A stretch of DNA of 64,000 nt from Spartobacteria bacterium (GCA_003167555.1 PMSN01000023.1:62001-126000), one strand, 5' to 3'; shown: positions 1-8,114, counted from the first letter of the stretch. Notes: generated by a model from the sequence alone, not told the origin. Program-made: numbers and translations.

Positions 1-169
1 TCGCTTGCGTGAGGTTTCAAAGTTTTAGCGCCGAAGGCGCGGTGGATTACAGCCCGGAGTGCAGCGCAGCAAACTCCGGGAATAGGTTGCAAATGTTCTC
101 AAACCCCTGCCAAGGGGTGACGGAGAATGGGTTCACATCGAACCGCAGGGTACCTGCAGGACATATGAA
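1..169. repeat. Upstream intergenic stretch with hairpin repeat
   Basis: No gene is visible. An 8-bp perfect inverted repeat (CCCGGAGT at 53-60 and ACTCCGGG at 73-80) encloses a 12-nt loop, in a layout that resembles the short dispersed hairpin repeats between genes in Verrucomicrobia and Planctomycetes. It lies just upstream of the first operon and could end an upstream transcript or be a mobile repeat. Confidence 0.45.
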
Positions 170-289
170 ATGACCGAACACGATCACCCTCCGTTTTTCG
201 CGACCTGGCGCAAGGCCTATTGGTTCGCCATCGCTCTCTTCGCGCTTGAAGTCGCGTTGCTTTACGCCTTCACTCTGCGGTTTTCGTGA
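170..289 (+). CDS. 39-residue single-pass membrane peptide
   Basis: ATG at 170 opens a 39-codon frame ending at TGA 287-289. It has a short acidic and histidine-containing start (MTEHDHPPFF), an Arg/Lys stretch, and one hydrophobic helix of about 20 residues near the C-terminus (FAIALFALEVALLYAF). Its stop overlaps the GTG start of the symporter in the sequence GTGA, so the two are probably translationally coupled. Some Na+/solute symporters have a small membrane subunit encoded directly upstream (for example the DUF4212 type). This peptide is shorter than that family and I cannot assign it, so an accessory role for the symporter is inferred from position only. Confidence 0.55.
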   Translation: MTEHDHPPFFATWRKAYWFAIALFALEVALLYAFTLRFS

Positions 290-1983
290 ACCGGCTCGAT
301 TACATCGTCCTGCTTGCGACGATCATCGCCATTCCACTCTACGGACTTTGGCGCACCTATGATCACCCAAACCTTCGCCAATATCTCAAGGGCGACGCGA
401 GCATTCGCTGGGGAACCATCGGCCTTTCCGTTCTCGCAACCCAAGCCGGCCCGATCACTTTCCTCTCCATGCCGGGACAGGCCTACGAAAGCGGGATCGG
501 ATTCATCCAAAATTATTTCGGCCAACCCTTCGCGCTCGTTGTCGTCTGCGCGATTTTCGTTCCGATTTATCAGCGGCTGAAAGTTTTCACCGCTTACGAA
601 TATCTCGGCCAGCGCTTCGATCAAAAAACGCGGCTGCTCGGCGCGTTCCTCTTCCTCATCCAACGCGGCATCGCCGCCGGCATCACGATCTACGCGCCCG
701 CCATTATTCTTTCCGCATTGCTCGGCTGGGACTTGAATCTCACCATCTGGCTCGCGGGCGGATTCGTCATCGCCTACACGGTTGTCGGCGGCACGAAGAT
801 CGTCAGCCTCACGCAACGCTACCAGATCATGGTCATCCTCATCGGCATGGCTCTGGCCTTCGGCATCGCCGTGCATCGCCTCCCCGATGACTTGTCGTTC
901 ACGAGCGCGCTCTCCATTGCGGGCAAAATGGGGAAACTCCAGGCGGTCGATTTTTCCCTCGACCCGTCCCGGCGCTACACTTTCTGGTCGGGGATTCTCG
1001 GCGGCTTCTTTCTTTCGCTCTCGTATTTCGGCGCCGACCAATCGCAGGTGCAGCGTTATCTCGCCGGCGGTTCGTTGCGCGCGAGCCGGATCGGTCTGCT
1101 CTTCAACGCGATCGTGAAAGTGCCGATGCAGTTTCTCATCCTGCTCCTCGGCGCGATGGTTTTTCTTTTCTATCAATTCGAAAAACCGCCCATGTTTTTC
1201 AATCAGCCGACGTATCAGCGCGCGATTGAGCGCGGCTACGGCCCGCAACTCACGGTGTTGCAGTCGCAGTTCGACGATGTCTTCGCGCAGAAGCGCGACG
1301 CCATGCACGCGATGTCCGCACCTTCCGCGGAGAATTCGCCGGCCCTCACCGCGCAAGTCCGCGAGCTCGACGCCAAGGCGCGCGGCATTCGCGACGACAC
1401 CAAAAAAATCCTCGAACAGGCCGGTGCGAGTCCGAAGAGCAAGGACTCCGATTACGTTTTCATCACGTTTGTCCTGCATCATTTGCCGCATGGCGTCGTG
1501 GGCCTGCTCGTGGCGGTGATTTTTTGCGCAACGATGTCGGCAACTTCCGCGGTCTTGAACGCACTCGGTTCCACGACCGCCATCGATCTCTACCGCCCGC
1601 TCATCCGGCCGAAGGCAAGCGACCATCACTACGTCGTCGCGACACGATGGCTGACGGCGGCGTGGGGATTGGTGGCTATCGCGGTCGCCTCGTTCGCGAG
1701 CCTGGTCGAAAATCTCATCGAAGCCGGCAACATCCTCGGCTCAGTTTTTTACGGCAGCATTCTCGGGCTTTTCCTGGTCGCGTTCTTCATGCGCAAGGTG
1801 CGCGGCACAGCGGTTTTCTTTGCCGCCGTCATCGCGCAAACGCTCGTGCTCGTTCTCTTCTTCACCTCCAGCATCGGTTATCTTTGGTATAATGTGATCG
1901 GCTGCACGGCGGTGCTGTTGTTTGCCTGGATCCTGCAACTAACGCTCTTCCGGAATACGCAGCCGGCTACCATTCCATCGTGA
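286..1983 (+). CDS. Sodium/solute symporter (SSS family)
   Basis: 565 residues, mostly hydrophobic helices, matching the SSS (LeuT-fold) symporters that couple Na+ entry to uptake of a small solute. Recognisable parts are the early stretch with TQAGPITFLSMPG and YFGQPFAL, then YEYLGQRF, the QRYL-AGG segment after SYFGADQSQVQ, and a late helix with FCATMSATSA. An unusually polar insertion at about residues 300-375 (LTVLQSQFDDVF to KILEQAG) sits between helices and should be a soluble loop. The start is GTG at 286, overlapping the preceding stop. The end overlaps the next gene. The substrate cannot be read from sequence; its place ahead of thiol-synthesis genes suggests a linked metabolite, which is inference. 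Confidence 0.88.
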   Translation: MNRLDYIVLLATIIAIPLYGLWRTYDHPNLRQYLKGDASIRWGTIGLSVLATQAGPITFLSMPGQAYESGIGFIQNYFGQPFALVVVCAIFVPIYQRLKVFTAYEYLGQRFDQKTRLLGAFLFLIQRGIAAGITIYAPAIILSALLGWDLNLTIWLAGGFVIAYTVVGGTKIVSLTQRYQIMVILIGMALAFGIAVHRLPDDLSFTSALSIAGKMGKLQAVDFSLDPSRRYTFWSGILGGFFLSLSYFGADQSQVQRYLAGGSLRASRIGLLFNAIVKVPMQFLILLLGAMVFLFYQFEKPPMFFNQPTYQRAIERGYGPQLTVLQSQFDDVFAQKRDAMHAMSAPSAENSPALTAQVRELDAKARGIRDDTKKILEQAGASPKSKDSDYVFITFVLHHLPHGVVGLLVAVIFCATMSATSAVLNALGSTTAIDLYRPLIRPKASDHHYVVATRWLTAAWGLVAIAVASFASLVENLIEAGNILGSVFYGSILGLFLVAFFMRKVRGTAVFFAAVIAQTLVLVLFFTSSIGYLWYNVIGCTAVLLFAWILQLTLFRNTQPATIPS

Positions 1984-2750
1984 TGGGCGCGCCGATCATT
2001 TGCTTCGGACAACAGCCGTGCGGCTTTTTTCCCAAGCGATTTCTCTACGCAAAAATTCTGGGAGCGCGCCGGCTGCAAAAGGAGATTGGCGGCGAGATCG
2101 TCTTCTTCTTTCACGACAGCGATCACGATCCGCGCGAAACCAGCACGCTGTTGCGCGAGCGAAAGACGGGACGCGAAGACGCGTTGAACTTCGAGTTCGC
2201 GAACAAAGTGCAGAAGCAGTTTTCTCCCTTGTATACGAAACGCGTCCTGCCGGAATGGCAGACGAAAACTGCGCGGCAGTTGCCGAACTACGTCGAGCCG
2301 GAGTTGGTCGAACACTTCAAAGCAGTCGCGGCTGCAAACGTCGCCGAGTTCTGCCGCGACCTGTATGCGCGCATGGGATTGCTCGACGGAATTCGGGTTG
2401 AACGCTCGAGCCATCCCGAGTTCAGGAAGCGCGCAGTTCCGATCGACGATTATTTCGTGGACGTGCGGTGGGAAGGCGAAATTGTTCGTGCCCGCTATCG
2501 CGACGGAAAACTCCTTCTGCACAAAGGCGCTGACCGTTACCACGAGCTTCCGCCTCAGCAGATCGATGCGACCCAGATCAGTCCGGCACGCGACACGCGT
2601 CTGCGCTGGATGCAATCGGTCATTCACTGCACCCATTACGTTGCGGGCGCCGGCGAGCGCCAATATTTGAATGAAGCTGATGCGCCGGGCGTGACGTTCG
2701 TTTCGCGCGAAGAGATCTCCGATCCAAATCACGCGTATATTGGCGAGTGA
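1983..2750 (+). CDS. Short BshC-like protein (putative cysteine-adding enzyme homologue)
   Basis: 255 residues from ATG 1983 (TGATG overlap with the symporter stop; GTG 1980 is an alternative). The N-terminus has FGQQP-GFF, then LYAKILGARRLQ, then VFFFHDSDHDPRET. This order matches the BshC signature of a GQQ-G-F turn, a K-helix and an EDHDF-E-like motif. BshC adds cysteine to glucosaminyl-malate in bacillithiol synthesis and is usually about 540 residues, so this protein is less than half length and lacks the C-terminal coiled-coil part. BshA follows directly with overlapping start and stop. I read it as a divergent or minimal BshC relative. Its catalytic role is inferred. Confidence 0.6.
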   Translation: MGAPIICFGQQPCGFFPKRFLYAKILGARRLQKEIGGEIVFFFHDSDHDPRETSTLLRERKTGREDALNFEFANKVQKQFSPLYTKRVLPEWQTKTARQLPNYVEPELVEHFKAVAAANVAEFCRDLYARMGLLDGIRVERSSHPEFRKRAVPIDDYFVDVRWEGEIVRARYRDGKLLLHKGADRYHELPPQQIDATQISPARDTRLRWMQSVIHCTHYVAGAGERQYLNEADAPGVTFVSREEISDPNHAYIGE

Positions 2751-3874
2751 TGGAAACGCGACCGCTCAAGATCGGGATCACCTGCTTTCCATTGATCGGC
2801 GGCAGTGGAATTCTCGCGACGGCTCTCGGCGCCGAACTCGCGACGCGCGGACACACGGTTCATTTCTTCAGCTACGCGAAACCAGTGCGGCTCGATCTCT
2901 CGACGCCACGCATTTTTTTTCACGAAGTCGCGGTCGGCGAAAGCAGTTTGTTTCCGTGTCCGGATTACACGCTGCCGCTGGCGGTTAAGATGGCCGAGAT
3001 CGGCCGCGCGCAGGGTCTCGATGTTTTCCATGTTCACTACGCCGTGCCGCACGCGATCGCCGCCTTTCTCGCCACGGAAATGATCGGCGAGAGAGCGCCA
3101 AAGATCGTGACGACGCTGCACGGGACCGACACGACTTTGCTCGGTCCCAATCCTCAATACCGCGCGGCAATCGAACACGCGCTGAATCATTCCGATGCGG
3201 TCACGACCGTTTCGGAAAGTCTGCGGCGCCAAACGCAGGAGATGTTCCAGCTCGCCCGGGAAATCCAGGTCGTTCCAAATTTCTTCACGCCAACACCGCC
3301 AACAAAGAGCCGCGCGGAAATCCGGCGCGAGCTGGGAATTTCCGACAACGAATTTCTCGTCGTCCACATGTCGAATCTCCGGCCGGTGAAACGCATCGAT
3401 CTGCTCTTGCGCGTCATCGCGGCGAGTTCGCGCCGCGATCGGATTCGATTGCTCGTCCTGGCAGGCGGTCCGTTCAGTCCCTACGAATCATTGTTGGATG
3501 AGCTGAAGTTGCGACAGCAGGTGATCGTGAGAGAACAGGCCGCGACCGTTGAAGATTATCTTCCCGCCGCCGATGCCGGGCTCTACACCTCGGAGAAGGA
3601 AAGCTTCGGTCTCAGTATTCTTGAAACAATGTTTTTCGGAAAGCCAGTTGTCGCGTTTCGCATCGGCGGAATTCCGGAGGTAGTGGGAGATGCCGCTTAT
3701 CTGCACGAGTTCGAAGACATCGCCGGCATGGCTTCATCGCTCGATGCGCTGGTCGACTCACCCGACACCGCTCGACAACTTGGCGAACGCGGCCGCGCGC
3801 GCGCCGAACAATATTTCTCCGCCGCGCACATCGTGCCTCGCTACGAAGCAGTCTATCGCGAAGTGATCCGATAA
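2750..3874 (+). CDS. bshA: N-acetyl-alpha-D-glucosaminyl L-malate synthase (BshA-type GT4 glycosyltransferase)
   Basis: 374 residues from ATG 2750, which shares its A with the upstream TGA. BshA transfers GlcNAc from UDP-GlcNAc to L-malate, the first step of bacillithiol synthesis in the cytoplasm. The N-terminal Rossmann domain shows FPLIGGSGILATALG, FFHEVAVGE, DVFHVHYAVPHA and TLHGTDTTLLG, then VTTVSESLR, all BshA hallmarks. The C-terminal nucleotide-sugar domain has SNLRPVKRIDLL and the E-x7-E motif region SEKESFGLSILE followed by GGIPEVVGD. Length fits the family. A bshB deacetylase is not in the window. Confidence 0.88.
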   Translation: METRPLKIGITCFPLIGGSGILATALGAELATRGHTVHFFSYAKPVRLDLSTPRIFFHEVAVGESSLFPCPDYTLPLAVKMAEIGRAQGLDVFHVHYAVPHAIAAFLATEMIGERAPKIVTTLHGTDTTLLGPNPQYRAAIEHALNHSDAVTTVSESLRRQTQEMFQLAREIQVVPNFFTPTPPTKSRAEIRRELGISDNEFLVVHMSNLRPVKRIDLLLRVIAASSRRDRIRLLVLAGGPFSPYESLLDELKLRQQVIVREQAATVEDYLPAADAGLYTSEKESFGLSILETMFFGKPVVAFRIGGIPEVVGDAAYLHEFEDIAGMASSLDALVDSPDTARQLGERGRARAEQYFSAAHIVPRYEAVYREVIR

Positions 3875-3918
3875 CAGCGCTTGAGACGCCGCGCCGAAAC
3901 GATCATGATCGTTTCTTC

Positions 3919-4832
3919 GTGACGCCGGATGATCCAAGCTCTTCCGATCCCATTCCGGAGCCGGTTCCGCGCATGGGTCGCCCGATTTTCGGCGATTACC
4001 AGGTCGAAGGCGAACTGGGCCGCGGCGGGATGGGCGTCGTTTTTCGCGCTCGCCAAAAAAAACTGAATCGCCTCGTCGCGCCGAAGATGCTCACCGGCCA
4101 TTACGGCGCGGATGAATTGACGCGATTCCTCGCGGAAGCAGAAACAGCCGCGAGCCTGCATCACACGAACATCGTCCAGATTTACGAGGTCGGAGAAGAT
4201 AAGGGCGCGCCGTTTTTCTCGATGGAATATGTCGAGAGCGGTTCGCTTGCGGACCGGCTCCGCACCGGGATGATGCCGCCGCGCGAAGCGGCGCAGTTGT
4301 TGATCAGTGTCGCGCGCGCTGCATTTCGCGCATCAGAACGGCGTCGTCCATCGCGACATGAAGCCGGCGAATGTGCTCCTCGATCCCGAAGGCGTGCCGA
4401 AGGTGACCGATTTCGGAATTGCGAAACGCCTCAAGAGCGACACCTCGCTCACCCTTTCGGGAGCGGTCATCGGCACGCCCACTTACATGGCGCCGGGAGC
4501 AGGCGAAAGGAACGAGCCGCGACGTCGGCGCCGCGGCGGATGTGTATGCGCTCGGCGCCATTCTTTACGAAATGATCTCGGGCCGTCCGCTGTTCCTACC
4601 CGAAGACAGCGAGACCGCCGTCACCGTGCGGGTCATCACGGAAGATCCCGTTTCGCCGGCCTTTTATCGACCGGGAATCCCACGCGATCTCGAGACGATC
4701 TGCATGAAGTGTCTCGAGAAAGAACCGCGCGACCGCTATGCAAGCGCGGCGGCGTTCACGGAAGATCTACGCCGCTTTCTCGATGATGAATCGCCGCCCA
4801 CCACCAGGCGGACAAGAACCGTCGCTGGATGA
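3919..4832 (+). pseudogene. Ser/Thr protein kinase, broken by two frameshifts
   Basis: Three reading frames together rebuild one PknB-type kinase domain. The first frame (GTG 3919) holds the glycine loop GELGRGGMGVVF, the Lys in VAPKMLTG, and MEYVESGSL. Near 4305-4316 the frame changes and continues with [30 protein letters not shown] and GTPTYMAP. Near 4494-4497 it changes again to EQAKG, then [19 protein letters not shown] and [14 protein letters not shown] single extra base explains the second break. Translation ends at 4832 with no TM, WD40 or TPR part, so it is also short for this class. Either a decayed gene or indel errors in the assembly. Confidence 0.8.
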
Positions 4833-5146
4833 GCATTAGTTCCGAGCAGCAGGCGCATCGCCAGAATTTCCTATGGCCAGAAGAACCAATCGAGTTCATG
4901 TTGTTTAGAGGTAGCGAAATGACTATTCGCTCAATAGTCGCGCCTCGCAAGTGACTTGACACCTCGATGTACTCTTAGCCGTTAGTGAATGACGCCAACG
5001 CTTCGAAGATCCCGAGTACGAGTCGGACCTAAGTTTCAGGTGTATGACAAAATGGGGCCGGAGGGGATTCGACCCTCGAGAAAGTCACGGTCTCAAAGCG
5101 CGATTTCGCCGCGTTTTGAAGCGCAGATGACAAAAGGGGAACGGAG
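4833..5146. other. Gene-free stretch after the kinase relic
   Basis: No supported coding region. The only recognisable item is the tRNA-like T-arm fragment at 5053-5077, listed separately. The right edge at 5147 is the exact start of the duplicated 394-bp repeat. Confidence 0.4.
5053..5077 (-). other. Possible tRNA 3'-end fragment (T-arm plus acceptor)
   Basis: Read on the minus strand, GAGGG-TCGAATC-CCCTC forms a 5-bp stem with a 7-nt loop, followed by CGGCCCC-A, the layout of a T-arm, acceptor 3' half and discriminator base. The loop lacks the usual second T of TTC, and no matching D-arm, anticodon arm or GGGGCCG 5' acceptor half is present upstream. It is at most a fragment, such as the scar of an element that integrated at a tRNA 3' end. 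The motif may also be chance. Confidence 0.25.
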
Positions 5147-5540
5147 TTCATCAATCTCTCCGCGTCACGCCCGCAATGGAAGCGGGCGTTTCCGATCACG
5201 TTTGGAGTATCGACGAAGTGATTGCGCTATTGAACTCGTAATGTGGGGGCGATGCGGTCAGCCTGTTGCGCATGAACAAACCTGAAACAAAAGTGAGGAT
5301 GCCTAGAGGAAGGATGCTTCCACCAGCGCGCATTAAAAAGTCCACGACCCCTGCCAGGTCGGGAAAGTCCGGAACAACACCGGCACGCAAGGGTGCGAAA
5401 CGTGCGGCAGGCACGGTACCCGCGTTTCGGGGTAAAGCTGAGGCCGATAAGTCGAGTGCGCCCCGGCGGCCGGTCAAACATCTTTACATGGGAGTTCCCA
5501 ATTCTGCCAAGCTTTAGCCGACGCACACTGTACCACCACC
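5147..5540 (+). repeat. 394-bp dispersed repeat, copy A (IS1-like transposase tail plus downstream segment)
   Basis: Nearly identical to 24191-24584, with about five base differences, at a constant offset of 19044. The first 95 bp (5147-5241) encode the last residues of an IS1-like transposase (IHQSLRVTPAMEAGV, then ALLNS and stop). The remaining 299 bp hold an open frame of 81-83 codons. Similarity begins and ends abruptly (5147 and 5540), so this is probably the right-hand part of a mobile element moved or left behind twice. Confidence 0.85.
5272..5517 (+). CDS. Small basic proline-rich ORF within the repeat, copy A
   Basis: 81 codons from ATG 5272 (TTG 5266 possible), starting 31 bp after the transposase stop. 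The product would be rich in Lys, Arg, Pro and Ala (RMPRGRMLPPAR, KSTTPARSGKSG), with no recognised domain. The second copy at 24316-24561 stays open. Of the four base differences inside the ORF, three change a residue, so there is no sign of protein-level constraint. A minus-strand ORF also crosses the same bases. Probably a passenger or a non-coding element end. Confidence 0.25.
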   Translation: MNKPETKVRMPRGRMLPPARIKKSTTPARSGKSGTTPARKGAKRAAGTVPAFRGKAEADKSSAPRRPVKHLYMGVPNSAKL

Positions 5541-5833
5541 TGCAGGTTATAGGCCTCGACGACGGGCCAGCGTCTTGATAAGCGTGTAACGGCCAAAAAG
5601 CTTCTGTCCGCCAGGGAATTCTCGCAGGGTAGCATCGAGCCCGTTGCCCGAAGTTTCGCCACTCACGTCCGGAGGTTAGCGACCTCGAATACTCGGCTAA
5701 AGCACAAAATAGCGACCTGCGGGTTTGAGAACGAGGACATCTTGGGTTTTGAGCTTCAGCAGGCAATCGGGATATTTTCCAAAACCAGACGTTGCAGCCT
5801 TTTCTTTTCCGGCAATTCCATTAGAACGCTGGG
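5541..5833. other. Gene-free stretch between the repeat and the cyclase
   Basis: No start-to-stop frame here resembles a known protein, and no clear hairpin or promoter is seen. The FHA-cyclase start at 5834 follows directly. Confidence 0.35.
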
Positions 5834-6691
5834 ATGGATTTGGATGAAGCAGGCGCCTGGCTCGAGTCGCCAGGTCGCGAACGCGTCCAGATTCGCGGCA
5901 ACTGTTCGATAGGCCGATCGCCCAAGAGCGCCGTGGTCCTCGATTCGCCTAAGGTCTCGCGCCGCCATGCCATCATCAATCTGCAAAACGTCGGTGAATT
6001 CTGGCTCATCGATCTGGGCAGCAGCAACGGAACTTCCCTGAACAAGCGCCGCGTGCATCAGCCCGTCCGGCTTTGCGACATGGACCAGATCACTGTCGGC
6101 GACGTGGCCTTCACGTTTCGGCAGCCCGAGGAGATTACCAATGAGATGCGCACGACGATGGCCCAGCAAACGATTCGCGAGACCGCGAACATTCCCTGCT
6201 GGCTCCTCGTGGCCGATATCGAAAATTTCACGCCGCTCAGCCGGAGCATGGTGAGCGACAAGCTGGCCACGCTCGTCGGCGTCTGGGTCGCGACCTGTAA
6301 GAACATCGTCGAAGAGCAGCACGGCGAGATCGACAAGTATCTTGGCGACGGCTTCCTCGCCTACTGGCACGACGACGAGAAGGGCGCGGAAAATCTCGCG
6401 ACCGCGCTGCAGAAGCTGAAGGAGATACAGAAGACGGAACCACGCTTCCGGTTGGCGTTGCACTTCGGGCTCGTCTCGAGCGGCGGCCTGCGCTCGATGG
6501 GCGAGGAGAGCTTGATCGGCCGCGAGGTCATCTTTGTTTTCCGGATGGAAAAACTGGCCGGATTGTTAGGTGTTAATCTCCTTGCCAGCGAACCTGCGCG
6601 GACAAAGCTAGGCACACTGGTCCAATGCGAGCCGGCTGGGTCTTATGACTTAAAAGGCTTCGAAGGGCCCTTCGATTTCTTCAAGTGCTGA
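5834..6691 (+). CDS. FHA domain-class III adenylate/guanylate cyclase
   Basis: 285 residues, soluble. The N-terminal FHA domain (about 15-100) shows CSIGRSPKSAVV, the SRRHA phosphothreonine-binding core and DLGSSNGTSLN. The C-terminal class III nucleotidyl cyclase domain (about 120-275) has the metal-binding segment LVADIENFTPLS and the second Asp in EIDKYLGDGFLAYW, with Lys just before it as often seen in cyclases. FHA binds phosphothreonine, so a Ser/Thr kinase may control cyclic nucleotide production. A broken kinase lies 1 kb upstream, and truncated cyclic-nucleotide-binding sequence occurs at 15.3 kb. Such links are inferred. The start at 5834 leaves a complete FHA domain. Confidence 0.82.
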   Translation: MDLDEAGAWLESPGRERVQIRGNCSIGRSPKSAVVLDSPKVSRRHAIINLQNVGEFWLIDLGSSNGTSLNKRRVHQPVRLCDMDQITVGDVAFTFRQPEEITNEMRTTMAQQTIRETANIPCWLLVADIENFTPLSRSMVSDKLATLVGVWVATCKNIVEEQHGEIDKYLGDGFLAYWHDDEKGAENLATALQKLKEIQKTEPRFRLALHFGLVSSGGLRSMGEESLIGREVIFVFRMEKLAGLLGVNLLASEPARTKLGTLVQCEPAGSYDLKGFEGPFDFFKC

Positions 6692-6699
6692 CCTGTAGC

Positions 6700-6716
6700 G
6701 GCGGTCTCTGACCGCC
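6700..6716 (+). terminator. Hairpin after the cyclase gene
   Basis: Perfect 7-bp stem GGCGGTC-TCT-GACCGCC beginning 9 bp after the cyclase stop. There is no T-run, so it may be a dispersed hairpin repeat or stabiliser instead of a true intrinsic terminator. Between here and 6899 there is only a short open stretch ending at a TAG near 6854 (containing EVLRNGQHVRIEGF), perhaps the tail of a lost gene. Confidence 0.4.
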
Positions 6717-6899
6717 CATGTTTGTAACGAGACGCATTCGGCGGTCATAGGATCGAAGTGTTGCGCAACGGCCAACACGTCCGCATCGAAGGCTTCACCG
6801 TCGACTCGCTCGGGATCGTACTCGAAGACCACTCGCCGACCACGAAGCAATAGTTGCGGACTTGAAAGTTTTGATTGGCAGGCTCACACTTTGCCAAGC

Positions 6900-7607
6900 A
6901 TGGAACCACTCGACTGCTCCAGCCGCAGAAAATTCATCAAGGCCGGTGGCATTGTCATCGCCTCTTCCATGCTTGCGAGCACGCGAAATCTGATGGGAAA
7001 AGAAGAAGAAAAGAAAAAAGAGAACGAAGTCGCACCGCCCGAAGATCTGATGCGCGAGCATGGTTTGCTCAAGCGTATCCTGCTCGTCTACGGCGAAGCG
7101 CTCCGCCGTATCGATGCGAAGGCAGATTTGCCGCCGGAGCCAATCCAGGAATCGGCGAAGATCATCCGCAGTTTCATCGAGGATTATCACGAGAAACTGG
7201 AGGAGGACTTTCTTTTCCCCCGTTTCAAGAAAGCGAACAAGCTGGTTGATCTGGTGGACGTGCTTTTGCAACAGCACCAGGGCGGGCGCCGGCTCACCGA
7301 CATCACGATGCAGTTCGCCACTAATCAAGGCGTGAAAAATCCGGATGATCGCCGGAAGCTCGCAGACTCGATGCGCCAGTTCATTCGCATGTACAGTCCG
7401 CATGAAGCGCGTGAAGATACGGTCCTCTTTCCGGCCTTTCGCGGGATTGTCAGCGCGCACGAGTTCGATTCGTTAGGCGAAGATTTCGAGAAAAAAGAAG
7501 AAGAGCTTTTCGGCGATGACGGGTTCGAAAAGATGGTCGACAAGGTGGCCGGCATCGAGAAGCAGTTCGGCATCTACGATCTCGCGCAGTTCACGCCCAA
7601 ATTCTGA
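6900..7607 (+). CDS. Tat-exported hemerythrin-domain protein
   Basis: 235 residues from ATG 6900 (TTG 6891 is possible). A twin-arginine signal SRRKFIK with hydrophobic GGIVIASSMLA is at residues 8-25, then a charged linker. The four-helix HHE/hemerythrin domain supplies the expected di-iron ligands: His54 (REHGLL), His97 and Glu101 (DYHEKLEE), His126 (QQHQGG), and His168 and Asp173 (SPHEARED). Such proteins bind O2, NO or iron. Export by Tat would fit a cofactor-loaded protein in the periplasm. A DoxX membrane protein follows after 2 bp, forming a pair that recurs at 12.6 kb (relic) and 15.8 kb (chimera). Confidence 0.88.
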   Translation: MEPLDCSSRRKFIKAGGIVIASSMLASTRNLMGKEEEKKKENEVAPPEDLMREHGLLKRILLVYGEALRRIDAKADLPPEPIQESAKIIRSFIEDYHEKLEEDFLFPRFKKANKLVDLVDVLLQQHQGGRRLTDITMQFATNQGVKNPDDRRKLADSMRQFIRMYSPHEAREDTVLFPAFRGIVSAHEFDSLGEDFEKKEEELFGDDGFEKMVDKVAGIEKQFGIYDLAQFTPKF

Positions 7608-7609
7608 CA

Positions 7610-8092
7610 ATGCGCCGGCTGCTCATAACAAGCGCTCCGCCGGCCACCGTTCTTATTCGCCTGGTGGTCGGCACCGTGTTTTTCTTTGAAGGGATTCTCA
7701 AATTCCTCTACCCCGAAGAACTCGGGGCCGGCCGGTTCGCGAAGATCGGCGTTCCTTCGCCCGAGGTCATGGGACCGTTTGTCGGCGGGGCGGAGATCGT
7801 CTGCGGCGGGTTGCTAATTATCGGGCTGCTCACGCGCGTCGGGGCCGTTGTCCTGCTCATCGACATCACCGTGGCGATTGTCTCGACTAAGATTCCTATT
7901 CTGCTCGGCTCCGGCTTCTGGGGCTTCTCCCTCACCAAATTGCCGCGCTACGGATTCCTGACCATGATTCACGAAGCGCGGACCGATCTCGCGATGTGGT
8001 TTGGTTTGTTATTTCTCCTCATCGTCGGCGCGGGCAGGAAATGGTCCCTGGACGAAAAGCTGGCCGCTCCGCGCCAGACTGATCGCGGATAG
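7610..8092 (+). CDS. DoxX-family membrane protein, copy 1
   Basis: 160 residues with four hydrophobic helices. The family pattern is present: ATVLIRLVVGTVFFFEGILKFLYP at the start (RxxxG...EG..K), then PEVMGPFVGGAEIVCGGLLIIGL, LLIDITVAIVSTK, and a last helix ending in GAGRKWSLD. DoxX proteins sit in the inner membrane and take part in redox or thiol stress functions in several bacteria; the exact reaction here is unknown. Start ATG 7610 is 2 bp after the hemerythrin stop, so co-expression is very likely. Confidence 0.85.
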   Translation: MRRLLITSAPPATVLIRLVVGTVFFFEGILKFLYPEELGAGRFAKIGVPSPEVMGPFVGGAEIVCGGLLIIGLLTRVGAVVLLIDITVAIVSTKIPILLGSGFWGFSLTKLPRYGFLTMIHEARTDLAMWFGLLFLLIVGAGRKWSLDEKLAAPRQTDRG

Positions 8093-8114
8093 GAGCTCTC
8101 TGCGGTCTCTGACC

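Noticed and set aside
262-1629. Long minus-strand ORF of 455 codons opposite the symporter
   Set aside because: It reads the antisense of a clear SSS gene, has a skewed composition of His/Glu/Arg and no family pattern; a shadow of codon bias.
5196-5477. Minus-strand ORF of 93 codons in the 394-bp repeat
   Set aside because: Present in both copies only because the DNA is duplicated; no ribosome site, and it crosses the transposase end.
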